NCBI GenBank assembly: GCA_027382625.1
Contig: JAJKFJ010022659.1
Location: 86,129 to 150,128, forward strand
DNA length: 64,000 bases
Direction: 5' to 3'
Source: Tetmemena sp. SeJ-2015
Lineage: Eukaryota; Ciliophora; Spirotrichea; Sporadotrichida; Oxytrichidae
Shown piece by piece: positions 1 through 10,902 of the stretch (its first letter is position 1; each line of letters begins with the position of its first letter). The notes beneath the pieces were generated by a model, which searched no databases, had not been told where the DNA came from, and saw nothing but the letters and a program-made list of their open reading frames with translations. A program made the position numbers and the translations under genes.

Positions 1-3000
1 TTATAGTGAGGAACCCGCCATATCTCCAGCAAAGAAGCCTCAGAAGCCAGTTTAGAGATCTCCTGTGAAAAAGATTTTGTAAAATACTTCCTTGCGTTTA
101 TAAATTCATTTAGCAATTACTCTAATCCTCTCTACGATAGGCTTAAGCTTAGATAGATGAAGAAGATAGAAATGATTGATGCTTGGACTTAGACCTCTGA
201 TAGAGGTTCAGACAACGAAGAAGCCAAGAAACTAAGAAGAACTGGATCCCAGGCTAGAACTTCAGTTTAAGGAGAAGTAAAGGACACAGCAAGTCTTTTA
301 ATAAAAAAGTAGGAATATCAATACATAAGTTCCTCATTGCCGAGCTAGAAGCATACTTCAGGATTGCTTATTACTACACCAAGTGAACCTCAAACTTCTA
401 TTTCCGATTTCTCAGATCCTTTGAAAGCAGCAAATATAGAAGAAGGATCTCGACTTGAAATTCTAAAGTAGAAGAATCAGGTGCTTCTAAATTCCTCTCA
501 GAAGTTGATTTCAGTTCAAGATATGAGTTCTTCTCCCTAACCTCAAATAAGAATTAGGAAAGATAAATAGCAAGCCATTGCAGCTAGTTTGTCTAAATTT
601 GAAGAGAAACTGATCAGCTAGAACCAAAATTCTCCCAGTAAGAGTTCATCCAACGTAAAGCCTTCACAAGAGAGCAGTGAGTTAAAGCCAAGCACTTTCA
701 GTAGCTAAAGAAGAGTAATGGGTGGAGGTGGAGTAGTGGAAGATTTTCAAAGAGTTGAAAACAATAATATCAATTGGAGCTAGCAAGAATCAAGTAGTAA
801 ATTGCAGTTTATAAGCTTCGATGATACTGAAGAAAACTCGAAAAATGTCAAGACTAATTACAAAAATGAAAATATATGTTTATCGACTTTAAATTTGACT
901 CCAAAGGAAAAGTTGCCAAATTATTTTACCTCACTTAGACTTTTATAAAACATGTATGGTCATAGCCACAGCTATAACGTGAGCTAAGTAAAAGACTCTC
1001 AGAACTAGTAGATCTCAATAAACTCTCTTGGACTTTCTCATAACCTGAGTATGAATCTTTAGAAGGTTTAGTTTTCAAACTCAGGACTCTCTAATGAACT
1101 CCTGAAACTTTCAAGCAATCATAACCACTCTTCAAACTCAGAATTGTATTTATAATTTTAGAAAGCCTTTAATCGAGACTTCTCAATAGGACTTAAAATC
1201 CAGCTGCTCAAGGTAACATAGTTACAAGTGAAATTAGTAGCGTACCAACTCATATAAGGCACTATAGTTCAGAAAATTTCGGAGGCTTGGGAATGCATAA
1301 TGCACTCTCATCTCGGGATATCAAAGATTAAATTTTAAAAATTAGTATTTTTTGTGACATTAATATTTTAAGAGACTTCGAATTAGTTGCACATCACAAC
1401 GGGCGGTCATATTCTGTCAAATATAAACCACCTTTCACACAATTTGTACACTAACCACCCTAGTCAATCCTTAGGCATACCGATTCCTCGAGCATTCCAT
1501 CAGAGTAGAATAAATATGGCCTTATTATAGATTAATATTTTAGTAAATGAGTAGATGATATCTCTGACTGCGGTTGTTTCACCCAAATCTCAATCCTAAA
1601 TGCGAAGAGGGAAGCAAAACATCGTTGGGACAGTCAAGCACACAACTCAACGAATAAATAACATTCTCTCTATTAGTAGTAGAACTAATAACTTGCTCAA
1701 AATTAACAAGCTATTGAGGACATGAACTAATAACCTTTAAGTTTATGAGGTTTAATTAAACTTGTGATTTTTATAAACCAAAAGGAGTTATAACACTTAA
1801 AACAACAGTAATGGATCGTAAAACCAAAACATGCTACAAATGTTCCAATCTCAAAACTCAAATATAGCTGCTGCTAATGGCTCGACATCATTTTCCATGA
1901 GTTAGGTCAATCAGCAAAGACTGCTAATTGCAGATCGTAGTTAGAATAATAGAGTTATATGCATATAATGAACTGACTAAGAATTAAATTCTTTTTTACT
2001 AATGAGTTAGCAACATGCTATCATCTAGCAGTAACTAGAAACGTCTCCCTCGAATAAATGAAACACAAAGAATGAGCCAGAAGAATACAATCGAAGAAAA
2101 TACCACGCATAATATGAGTCAAAGTAACACTAACAACACTAACACTTCAAATAATCTTTCCCTTTCTCAGTAGCAAGCTAAGAATCTTTCAGCTGCTAAG
2201 GCATAATCAGTTTATAATTTTTTTAATTTTAAGCTGTAACTTTAATTCAGCTTACAAGTATGCTTTGAACGCTCAAGCTCAGCAGTAACTGGTAAGAAAT
2301 AGCAACATCTATAGTATCTAGCAGTCTCTAATTAAGAATTATGGAGGAGCAAGCACCACGGGTGCCCCAACTACCTCTGGAACGTCTGGAACAGCCTCTC
2401 AACAATAAATTTAACTTTATAAATATTGTTTAAACAAGTTGAGTCCTCCCTCTATCCCATAAATTCCTAGCACTTCGCAAAGAGTCTGGATAGAAACTCT
2501 AATATTTTAAGCAGAGGCCCTGCCTCCAACACCTCATACGCACCTTTGCAAATTAATTAACCTTGTTTATTCAGTATAAAAGCAAAGTTAGTCAGGAGGT
2601 GGTGGCCTTTCCTTCTCAGGCTAAATTTCCCAAAACTAGCAAAATAATAAGAGTTCTTCTTAGGCATAGTAGCAAATTTAAACTTAATAATCCTCTAATT
2701 AAAACATTGCTATTTAAATTTAGCTTCAAAATGTAAAGATGAGAAGCAGTTTGCATGAAAATTAAAATTCAGTTGGAGGTTTGGTGGTGGCTAAAGTAGT
2801 CAAGTATATCAGCAAGCAAGAAGTTAAGTATCTAAGTAAAGATAACTTTGACAAATTTTATAATAAAAATAAGCAGTTTGAATTAAATAACTATAGCAGA
2901 TTCTACAAAATCTATATAAAGAATTATGTAAGTGGAGTTAATGATGAGGTAAGATGTATTACTTTGAAATTTTATATTTCGAAGAAGCTGTTTGCTATTT

Positions 3001-3117
3001 AAAACTCTCTAAGTTTCCATATTTGAAGGTCATTGGCTTACATTATGATAGAATAGTGATAGTGATTAGAATTTCTATGATGGCAAAGGAATTATCACTG
3101 CTAAGGTTTCACCCTGA
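1..3117 (+). CDS. Q/N/S-rich protein of unknown function, 5' end cut by window
   Basis: The frame is open from the left edge with TAA/TAG read as Gln. I do not recognise the product. It is rich in Ser, Asn and Gln, and a motif DAWTQTSD lies near the start of the visible part. Two GT-AG introns are seen at 79-113 (35 nt) and 1146-1189 (44 nt); a third of about 70 nt is likely at 1937-2006. Four IESs (1528, 2207, 2401, 2548) must be removed to keep the frame. After 2.75 kb the exons are uncertain; the best 3' end is an acidic stretch ending DGKGIITAKVSP and TGA at 3115-3117. That end overlaps the end of the convergent gene on the other strand. No domain was recognised, so a regulatory or cytoskeletal role would be a guess. 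Confidence 0.6.
1528..1551. other. IES, 24 bp, pointer TAGAT
   Basis: The pointer occurs at 1528-1532 and 1552-1556. The segment holds an in-frame TGA. Removing it joins GLIID to DISDCGCF in one frame. It is not a GT-AG intron. Confidence 0.75.
2207..2246. other. IES, 40 bp, pointer TCAG
   Basis: TCAG at 2207 and 2247. Removal restores the frame (AKAQS then AYKYALN). A GT-AG intron at nearly the same place would be 41 nt and give the wrong frame. Confidence 0.75.
2401..2432. other. IES, 32 bp, pointer AACAA
   Basis: AACAA at 2401 and 2433. The segment is almost pure A/T. Removal joins GTASQQ to VESSLYPINSQ in frame. Confidence 0.75.
2548..2581. other. IES, 34 bp, pointer GCAAA
   Basis: GCAAA at 2548 and 2582. 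Removal joins SYAPLQ to SQSGGGGLSFSG in frame. There is no GT-AG alternative. Confidence 0.75.
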
Positions 3118-4539
3118 AATACACATTTAAGAGAAGATTTATTAAGCTTACCTTTCTAATTTAATCGTTAGATTTTTGAATGAGGAGAAAATGTAGTCAT
3201 ACTTCTCGTTTATGACGCTCAGTTCTTTTCTTAGTTCTTCAAAGGAGGGGCATTCTCTCAATTTTACCAATTTCAAAAGGCATCTATCACTTTAGTTTGC
3301 AAAATTTCGAGCTGCCTCCATTTCGTAATCAGCATCACCCATCGCAATAAGATTGGTGATCGATGCCTTATCAAGAAATCCTTCTTCACTCCAAAGTTTT
3401 GCAAAGGCCTCTTCTTTCCATTTGAAAGTGTCATAGGGATACTTTTCTTCAAAGTCTACTCTCGCAGAAATTATGCGCACATACTTCATCAAAATGTTGT
3501 GGAGGGTAGGCATGAACTTTATTGAAGAGTATTCAACCCAACCTTTTTTGGCATTTTATCAATTCATTTTTAATATAACTGAGTGTCAACATTATTTATT
3601 GATTGGTGATGATGACTACTTTTGATTCCTTCAAACAAGCTTGTATAAGTTTAATCGCTTGATCCTCAATCTCCTTAAGTTGTCCTTGGTACCTATTTAT
3701 TAAATTTTAACTTTATTAATTTAGGATGGACTCATAAACTGACTCATCAACAGGATTCAAATGCGTAGTTGGAAAGAGTGTATCATCCCAGTCAAAGATT
3801 ACCAAATTTTAGCTAGGCTTAGGCTACTTAACAGGTGGCAGCCAAATTTACTCATGAGCTAGGCGCTATAGGTACTTCATTCTATGCTTAGAGGGATCAT
3901 GATTTGTGTTTTGCTATAGATCAACCCCTGAATCTTGTTTCGTAAGGGAGGACTAACATAATTAAAGATAACTAAAACAAAACTCCTCTGCTCTTTCTTC
4001 TTTGACAGGTGCTTCACTTTTTAAGATTTAGGCTCTTCACAATTTTAAGGCTAGAGGATTGAGTCACTTATTTAGGCTTAGTTTATTTCCTCATCTATCT
4101 CTATATCTAATGAATGACAATTTAAACTAATTTTGTGCTTTTATCAACAGTTTAAGGAGTATCTTCTGCCCTTCTCAGTTCTTCGGCTTTTTGGATTTAA
4201 ATCTCTGGACAAAGCTTGGTCTCAAAAGGCATATTCAAAACTTAGATAATACTCTTCATTTAATAAGATCACCCTCTCTTATATAACTTGCGTTAGTCTT
4301 TGTCTTTTGGTCTGCTTATCAAATGAGTCTGATACTATCAATCTGAGATCCTAATCCTCCTCAGTCTGCGATTCTAATGAGATAGAGATCGATCTATTGG
4401 AACTGATTTATTTGGCTCCCTTATCTAGTAAATTCATCACTGGTAGTTGGTGGCTGATTCCGTTCCCTCCATCGAGAGTTAGGGGATCTTGAGTTGACAT
4501 ATCGTAAAGCTTATCCTCAGGAGATGTGTTCATTTTCAT
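3095..4539 (-). CDS. HAD-superfamily phosphatase-like protein with long N-terminal region
   Basis: The catalytic motif I is plain (VIFDWDDTLFPT), as is motif II (VVIITNAKKGWVEYSS). A late motif, NLIAMGDADYEMEAA, supplies the acidic loop. This matches the HAD-like family with DWDDTLFPT common in ciliates; a protein or small-molecule phosphatase role is inferred. About 220 residues precede the domain and are hydrophilic, with SxS and acidic runs. The start chosen is the first ATG after an in-frame TGA 18 nt upstream. Introns are at 4254-4287, 3953-3978 and 3114-3151 (GTAAG...TTTCAG). Two IESs (3553, 4140) and a possible third (3695) interrupt it. The last one or two codons overlap the end of the convergent gene. 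Confidence 0.85.
3553..3601. other. IES, 49 bp, pointer ATT (plus strand)
   Basis: It splits the HAD motif II exactly between ITN and AKKGW. It is AT-rich, has no GT-AG ends, and ATT lies at 3553-3555 and 3602-3604. Family conservation of the motif supports the excision. Confidence 0.88.
3695..3718. other. Possible in-frame IES, 24 bp, pointer ATTT
   Basis: ATTT at 3695 and 3719 flanks a pure A/T block that adds eight residues just after motif I of the HAD protein. Removal gives a more typical spacing, but the frame is open either way. Confidence 0.4.
4140..4150. other. IES, 11 bp, pointer TTTA (plus strand)
   Basis: TTTA at 4140 and 4151. Removal joins AEDTPQ to KHKISLNCHS in the HAD gene. 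At 11 bp this is one of the shortest segments here. Confidence 0.65.
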
Positions 4540-4546
4540 TTAGTTA

Positions 4547-4831
4547 ATGTCGAATCATACGCATTAGGCAACGATTAAGATGTAAGCTGATTCCTATCAT
4601 CATCCATCATAAGAGTAAATATCATAATTATCTATTAATGAGGAATAAGTGAACTAGGGTCGTAATCGTGGTTTAGGATATGACTTGCTCTTATACAAGT
4701 CAATTAGGGGGCCTTCCTCGACAGTAAATTATAATGAAAAAGTTAAAAAGTATGTTTATGAATTGCCTGAATTCTTGATCTTCCAATATAAGAGCTATTC
4801 GAAATCTAAGGCTCAAATTTAATCTAATTAA
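4547..4831 (+). pseudogene. ORF over a decayed copy of the 3' end of the next gene
   Basis: A 94-codon ORF opens 7 bp from the divergent HAD start and ends at TGA in 4829-4831. From 4707 onward it is an inverted copy of the 3' end of the gene at 5147-6477. In another frame the copy still reads GG-PRQQ-IMKK and ends at a homologous Ser-stop. The long ORF frame is not the frame shared with that gene, and small indels separate the copies. I therefore treat it as a duplicated gene tail rather than a working gene. Confidence 0.45.
4707..4830 (+). repeat. Left arm of a diverged inverted repeat
   Basis: This arm starts at a G run and matches, with small indels, the reverse complement of 5083-5231. 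Shared blocks include CCTTCCTCGACAGTAAA and AAAAAGTATGTTTAT. The 252-bp loop (4831-5082) is AT-rich and I see no gene in it. Confidence 0.8.
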
Positions 4832-5082
4832 TGAGCATGCAAATAAATATTGCTAATCTTTAAGCAATTGAAATGTGATATTTTTATACATAATTTCAGC
4901 TAAGCAAGATGATAAATATTGATTACTCCTTTACATATTAACAATTTTCGGTTTGTAATAGATAAAAATTTGCAAATCATAACTTATTCATAAAGAATTG
5001 CGCTTTTAAATTGATTTTTACAATAGCAAAAAATATCTAAAATATAAATTTTATTTTGGTGCAGTTGACTTCTAGCTGAGTG

Positions 5083-5231
5083 AATTAGGATTAAAATTTG
5101 AGGCCTTAGATGTTCGAATAGGCTTCTATAATTGGAAGAATCAGATTCAGGAGCGAAAATTATCCTATAAACATACTTTTTACTTACTTTTTTTCATTAT
5201 AAAATTTTACTGTCGAGGAAAGGCCCCCCCC
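5083..5231 (-). repeat. Right arm of the inverted repeat, containing a coding 3' end
   Basis: This arm begins at an eight-C run (5224-5231). It carries the last 28 or so codons and the 3' flank of the minus-strand gene at 5147-6477. It is the intact copy. Confidence 0.8.
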
Positions 5232-6477
5232 TGAAAGGTGCTTCTTCTGGTTGTTTAGTGAACATAGAGTAAGAAAATGCTCTGTCGAAAAAATCATCGC
5301 AAACTTAATCTCTATCAAGAACAGTTTCATTTTCTTTACTTCCCATTCCAGATATCCTAAACTACTGTTTCTTTGCAATTTTTTCGTTTGACTAACTTTA
5401 TCCAATGTTTGCAAAAAATACACTTCACAATGCTTACAAATCATAAATGCAATACCAAGTCGATTGAGAAGGAGCTTTCTTCTATCCAAATTAGAAAGCT
5501 GGGGACTCCCATTTGGCTTGCTCTATCCTGAAATTCCGAAAGTGCCTGGTCTTTCTTAGCTTCCGATGTTTCGCATTCGTTGATTCTTGACTCCAAACTT
5601 TTTATTAAAATTATCTTTTCTGTCCCCTCTCTCATTTTTCGTGTAATTATAGGTATCTTGGATAACTGTGTTTTTTCTCTTTTCAAGCATTGAAGAAGCA
5701 AGTTATCTATCATCATCGATTAATTCAAAATACTATATATGAGTATAAATATATGCATTAAAAGATATCGAAAGTTATATCCTCGTCATCGGCCTATATG
5801 TATTCCTACTTATTGGCTACAGTTTTTTTCATCAAGTACTATACATCGAATTCACTCTTGTTTCTATCTCTGCTTATTGTTTGAGATTTTTAGAGTGAAT
5901 AAGATGACGATTTACTCGTATCCACCACAGTGGAGGTCAAGTTATTTCAAAATATAGAAATTAAAGAAAGTTAAAATATGACTTAAATTGAGATTTTTTA
6001 TAAAGTGTTCTCCTCTGGAATTTGATTTCATATTTTTAATGGAACCTCTACTTCCATTTGTTTTAATGTCTGATGTATTAATCTTGCTGACATTAGTTGA
6101 GCCCCCACTACTATTCGATTAACTTTGGAGAAGGTTCTTTTCGTGGATTTCATTCTGGTGCATGTCAATCTCAGTAAATAAAGATAATTATTTTGAATAG
6201 AAAACATTGATTTTTAATGCGGGCTTAGTCGCTTCCATAATAGTCTAGCGCGTCAAGCATCGATTCTAAAGACATTGAATAAATATGGGATCTGTGGTCA
6301 TTCTGAACATATCCTCATCTAAGTTCAGAGTAGAGGATCTGAAATAAAAGCTTCAGATAACTTACTGAACTGAGGAACGAGCAATCCATTTTAACTTGCA
6401 TTTCCAGTGCTCATGTTTCTCTGAGGTGCGGAGGAGTGTCTCTCTCGTTCATTCACGTTGCTCAGCTAGTTTCCCAT
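5147..6477 (-). CDS. Novel N-terminal MGN protein, six IESs, no GT-AG intron needed
   Basis: I do not recognise this protein. After removal of six IESs a single frame runs from ATG at 6475-6477 to TGA at 5147-5149, about 365 residues. It begins MGNQLSNVNERE, so N-myristoylation is possible. It contains LDEDMFRMSLESMLDALDYYGSD, a Ser/Asn-rich middle, a basic stretch and an acidic patch (VLDRDQVCDDFFDR). It is hydrophilic, without membrane segments. Without the IES model the region shows only short overlapping ORFs. The 3' end lies in the right arm of the inverted repeat, and a damaged copy sits in the left arm. Confidence 0.75.
5410..5447. other. IES, 38 bp, pointer TGCAA (plus strand)
   Basis: TGCAA at 5410 and 5448. 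Removal joins LLLNRLGIA to NIGQSQSNEK. A different repeat nearby (TTGCAAA, 36 bp apart) gives the wrong frame. Confidence 0.75.
5715..5766. other. IES, 52 bp, pointer ATCGA
   Basis: ATCGA at 5715 and 5767. AT-rich. Removal joins DEDITFD to DDRQLASSMLEK. Confidence 0.78.
5939..6002. other. IES, 64 bp, pointer AAGT (plus strand)
   Basis: AAGT at 5939 and 6003. Removal joins SNSRGEHL to TSTVVDTSKSS. Confidence 0.72.
6177..6195. other. IES, 19 bp, pointer AATA (plus strand)
   Basis: AATA at 6177 and 6196. Removal joins RIKNQCFL to FTEIDMHQ. The pointer is short, so the exact edge is less sure. Confidence 0.6.
6273..6298. other. IES, 26 bp, pointer CATT (plus strand)
   Basis: CATT at 6273 and 6299. 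Removal joins LDEDMFRM to SLESMLDALDYYG. Confidence 0.75.
6339..6364. other. IES, 26 bp, pointer CTGAA; mimics an intron
   Basis: On the coding strand the segment reads TTCAG-TAAG...TTTCAG. A 27-nt GT-AG splice would hit a TGA within four codons. Removing 26 bp by the pointer rule keeps the frame open. Confidence 0.75.
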
Positions 6478-6686
6478 TATTTTAATAATATCCAAATTAA
6501 TAAATTAAGTCCAAACACTTGCCCCTACTTTAGATATTACTGTAATCAAAGGAGTACAACATCGCATTCATTTTCCACGTTAGAATGAATACTGAAATCT
6601 AACATTGCTTTCTTTCTTAAGTGTGGTGTTTGATATTTTCAAAATACCCACACACATATTTAAATAAACAATAATTATAAGTAAAG

Positions 6687-7634
6687 ATGCTCTCAAACAA
6701 CATCAAAATTGTGACCGTTTTATTGGCAGCAGCTGCTATTCCCTCTGTGAGCTCAAGAAGCCTGCTTGAGTCTATGAAAACTAGCCACCTTGTACAAAGT
6801 ACCACAATGCAAGAGCAGGGCTGCTTGAGTCTTGGAAAGATCAGTGACTGCTTGCAAATGCAAACCGACACCATCAAGCTAGGTTGGTAAACTTTAATTC
6901 TAATTAAATTTTAATGAACTGATCAGGTGTACTCGACCTCTGGATCGAATAAGTATTGGCAGATCCGATTCAGACCTTATGTGCTCACAGATATCAATCT
7001 CCAAAACGACTTCAAGCTATGGGAATATTTCTACAACAAGCTCGAATTAAATATCGATTCATTCATGGCTAACGTCTTTGCTGAGTCTTTATTTATGGTC
7101 TTATTTTCTGTGAGGCGTACGTTTACGATGACGGATATGTTTGTGTGAACACTGGCTATCAACTTCAGGACATCTTACTCACACAAATATTCTAAGTATC
7201 TACTATTAATATGTATCTATGTGTGCTAATCTCTTATTATGTCTTAAAATTAATTCACAGTTGAGACATCGAACACTTTCTTAAACTGCTACAAGACAAT
7301 CATTCAGTCTCTGGGAGATTGGTCTCAATGGACAAAGACCACTGGAACCTTCTTCGATGAGTGTGATCAAAGCAATTCCGTGGATGTGACCCTCTATGAC
7401 TGGAACCCAGTCAAGCAGGACTTGATTGTTTACTGGTCAGGTACCAACGAGTATCCCTCCACTACTGCCCTGCAGAGCAAATGCTGGCCTGGAAAAAATC
7501 TTGGACTCGCAAGTTACATCACCAATCAACTTAACCAAAAATACCCAGAGAAGGTCAAGGAATTCGAAGAGAGCCAAAAGAAAGCATAAACTCAAACAAC
7601 TTCACGTTTATATTTTACCTGCTGTTATATTTGA
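6687..7634 (+). CDS. Putative secreted cysteine-containing protein
   Basis: It begins with a clear signal peptide (MLSNNIKIVTVLLAAAAIPSVSS) and then has spaced cysteines. Several exons follow. Recognisable parts are SNKYWQIRFRPYVLTDIN, AYVYDDGYVCVNTGYQLQD and a last exon with QSLGDWSQWTKTTGTFFDE and TALQSKCWPGKN. Introns lie near 7093-7117 and 7197-7267. The break at 6883-6926 has GT-AG ends but does not keep the best frame, so an IES or a second small break is likely there. The stop is TGA at 7632-7634. Function is unknown; export by the secretory route is inferred. Confidence 0.6.
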
Positions 7635-7960
7635 TTGATACTTCAGAGTGAGATCTGTAAAAGGGCTTGCTCAAGTATAAAATAACAACTCTATATCGGC
7701 TTATTTAATTTGTTTAGGTTAAGCTTTTTCAAATTCACATCAATATTTTGACATTCTAATCTCATCCATCAATCTATTGAAATTATGTGCTCTTAAGCCA
7801 TTTTCTAGAAGAATTTTATCAATGATAGTAAGCTTATAAACTTTGAAATTAGGATTTTAGAAACAATTGCTTATTCACAAATCATTTACAATTACATTCA
7901 TTGCATCGATTTTAATCTAGTTACTGTAAGAAATTAAATTGAGGTAAATAATAAGTTTCA
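7635..7960. other. Intergenic, AT-rich
   Basis: I see no gene, RNA or repeat in this stretch, which presumably holds the 3' flank of one gene and the 5' flank of the next. Confidence 0.5.
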
Positions 7961-9393
7961 ATGGCTTTAAATCACAAGAGCGAAGTAGCACAGATAAAGC
8001 GAGAACTCAGTCCCATAGAAAATGATCCCAGATTCTTGGAACTCATTAAGGAATACAAATGTAAGCACAAATTCTTCAAACATTCCTCCCTAATTGTTTG
8101 ATAGACAGAATCCAGAAAACTAAAACCTATTTCCATTCAGCAGGGACTATCATGCTTTCGTAAGTTAAAAGAACTTTCTTAACCCACTCTTTAACACAAT
8201 TTTAGACTGTTGACTTCTCCATTATACACTATTGCGACTTCAATGCAGCTTTCAGTAATTCCTCACCTAACTATATACGGTGATGTCAAACCAGAAGAGG
8301 TTAAGAAGAAAAGTTTCATAAGAAACCACTTTGAGTAGCTGACTAGTAGAGAGGTTGAAAATAAAGATATGAAGAGATTACCTGGAGAGGAAAAATCATT
8401 GGGACATCTTAGGACAGAGATTATGAAGCCTCTTCAGCCTAAAGCAGAGTTGATGGAAGCTTCTGGATAAGTCGGTAAATTAAAGTTCAAGAGCTTAAAA
8501 TGAAAATATAGGATTGAATAGACCTTACAGAGCACCAGTTTACAGAACTTATTGGGAATGTATATAGGGACTATCTAAGTAGGGTGTCTTGGGATTTTAC
8601 AAGGGAAATGGAATGAGAGTGGCTCATACCTGCTTCTATCTCACCTTGAGAAATAAGGCCTAAGAAAACATGGACTTTGGGGACGATATTTTCAGAAAGG
8701 ACTCTTTTGTGCGAGATTTCCTAGCTTCTCTAATAGCAAGTCTGATTATCCATCCTATGCATTTCTTAGAGGCGAGGTATGTCCTCCAAAATAGGCTGCC
8801 TAACTTCAAGACATACAACAACTTCCATCAAATAATGGTAAACCAGTCCCATGAAATCATGCAAGGTTTCACTGCTCATATTCCACGAGCTTTCCTCTTA
8901 AGTTTGAGTAAGATAAATTTTCCACATCATAAAAATACCTATAGCTGGCTTCAATTACTTCACCTCAGTGAACATCTAGTCTTTTTACTTTACAACTCTG
9001 CTGTTTCACACATTGGCATATCCAATTTTGACTGCTCAAAGGAGAATCGAGTGTCAATCTCTGAAATCACCAGGCATGCTACCTTAGAGATATCTGGGAC
9101 CCTTGCATTGCTTTGGGCTAATGTGGAAAGAAGAGGGAATTAAAGGACTCTATAGGGGCTACTTTGCTTATCTATTAGCTGTATGAGAAAATTTTGAATG
9201 CCTTATTATACTATAGACAACTATCACTATAACTTTGATTCCTTTGATCTCTGAGATTATGATGCTCAACTCACCTATTTATGGAAAATACGAAGAAAGA
9301 AGCTATGACTTGTATTGTTAGATCACAATCATTTTGATTCTCATTCTAATTCACAGTGCACGTTTATTGTAAAATATTAAAATTACATAATGA
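7961..9393 (+). CDS. Divergent mitochondrial carrier (SLC25-like) protein
   Basis: After splicing, the protein shows three carrier-like repeats. The second has GVLGFYKGNGMRVAH and then HPMHFLEARYVLQN. The third has YPILTAQRRIECQS, and then MLPQRYLGPLHCF and the typical MWKEEGIKGLYRGYFAYL. The usual Px[DE]xx[KR] signature is degenerate in all three, as in outer-membrane members such as MTCH or SLC25A46; the substrate cannot be named. Introns are at 8061-8104, 8160-8205, 8475-8511, 8908-8944 and 9181-9216, all GT-AG. Translation starts at ATG 7961 and ends at TGA 9391-9393. No IES is needed. Confidence 0.78.
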
Positions 9394-9726
9394 TAATTAA
9401 AGTTATTTAAGTTTTGGTAAAAATTTTAACAAAATCACCTAGCTAAATTAGTACCTTAATTCTATATTGAATTAATTAAATATAAGAAGAGTTTTATAAA
9501 TAAGATATAATTAAATTTTTATATATAAAGCTATATCTATAATACAAAGATGTGGCAAAGAAGAGTGAAGAAAGAAAGCAGAGGAGGATACAACAGCAGT
9601 AATAAACATTAGAATACTGAGAAGAAGGAATGACCATTTAGAATATAGCAAAGCAGTGAGGATTAATTAAAGAGATAGTATTAGTGAATTAATTACATAT
9701 TTATAAGTGAGTTTGGTTAACAAAAA
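9394..9726. other. AT-rich intergenic with a 27-codon ORF
   Basis: The 9.4-9.55 kb part is nearly pure A/T. A short ORF (about 9550-9633) begins MWQRRVKKESRGGYN. It could be a lost exon, but nothing supports expression. Confidence 0.35.
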
Positions 9727-10472
9727 TCATTGAGGCGGTCTTTATTGAGGGGGAGGAGGTCTCATGCCTGGGGGAGGACCCATACCTGGAGGAGGAGCCA
9801 TTCTCATACCTGGTGGTGCGCCGCCCATTCCTGGTGGGGGACCGCCCATGCCTGGAGGTGGCATTCTCATACCTGGAGGAGGGCCTCCCATTCCTGGTGG
9901 TGCCATCATTCCTGGAGGAGGCATTCTCATGTGTCCTTGTGGCATAGGTGGTCTTATTCCTGGAGGAGGAGCCATGCCAGGTGGAGGTGGCATCATTCCC
10001 ATTCCAGGTGCGCCAACTCCTCTTCCAGGGCCAGCAAGTCCTGGAGGAGGCTGCTATCCGAGTGGTGCTATGTTAACTGCTCTTCCCATTGGTTGAGCTT
10101 TTCCTGGACCTCCCATCGCAGCTCCTTCTCCGATTCTTCTTGCCGGCTGAGAGGGAGGAGCTTCAGCGCTCATTGTTACGATGTTCTCTCCTCTTAGAAG
10201 CACTAACCCTAATCAAACCCCATAACAAAAACTAAGAATACTCACTTTCTCATATATCACACTTTCATTTATTGGGTGAATGCTCTCTTCTGCTCTCTTT
10301 CCTTATCTTCAGGTCTCTTGGGCTTGATCTTTCTGTACTCCTCAGTATCTGCGAGCACTAGATTCATGTGCTTATCAAAGGCGATGAAGGTGCCCACGAG
10401 CATCCTTGCATCTTGAATGGTCACTCGCACTCTGTAGTTGATCCACTACAAGAACTTGCTACTTCTCGACAT
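9727..10472 (-). CDS. SmB: Spliceosomal core protein SmB/B'
   Basis: The Sm1 motif is clear ([20 protein letters not shown], then [25 protein letters not shown]), and Sm2 reads [15 protein letters not shown]. The C-terminal tail is a run of PPPGM repeats, as in SmB/B' of other eukaryotes. The protein joins the heptameric Sm ring on U snRNAs. One intron at 10209-10262 (54 nt, GTGTG...GATTAG) splits the region just before Sm2. The last codon is followed by TGA at 9727-9729. On the opposite strand the repeats create long His/Trp/Arg-rich and Gly/Pro ORFs that are only shadows. Confidence 0.93.
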
Positions 10473-10902
10473 TAAAAAATATAAATATACTTTTCAATAT
10501 TCTAAACTTCAAAATATTATACTTCCAAACAGAGTTTATATATTTAAAAAGCATTGGACGCATATCTAGATTTATCATCCTCTGATGCAAGTTAATTGAA
10601 GCTTAAAAAAGGATGATTAAAATTTTGAAATACTCTTTAATAGTTGGTGCCAATAATATTACTAGCTGAGGCTTTATTACTACTCTATTTACAAGGCTTT
10701 GTCAAATCATATAGCACTTTTAAACAACGATGGAGTCACATCACTTTCATAATTACAAGACACAGCACACAAACTATATTAAATGCTAATTAATTTGAGG
10801 AAGTGACTAATATCTTGACCTCTAGAGTTGTTATAGGAGTTTATTTGATTAAAATGCTAGAGCGCCCTCTCGTTTAGTGCTGCAGGCGATCGGAAGGATT
10901 AG
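10473..10902. other. Intergenic, AT-rich
   Basis: No gene or strong repeat seen. It probably holds the upstream flank of SmB. Confidence 0.5.

Noticed and set aside
1897..2010. 9-bp direct repeat ATGAGTTAG, 105 bp apart, as an IES pointer
   Set aside because: Excision gives a frame that stops soon after. A GT-AG intron at 1937-2006 gives a better frame.
4547..4831. A true 94-residue gene divergent from the HAD gene
   Set aside because: Only 7 bp separate the starts, and half of it is a decayed inverted copy of another gene's tail.
5404..5446. TTGCAAA repeat (36 bp apart) as the pointer in the MGN gene
   Set aside because: It leaves the wrong frame downstream. The overlapping TTGCA pair 38 bp apart gives the coding frame.
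9730..10197. Plus-strand ORFs rich in His/Trp/Arg or Gly/Pro
   Set aside because: They lie opposite the PPPGM repeats of SmB and are shadows of a clear minus-strand gene.
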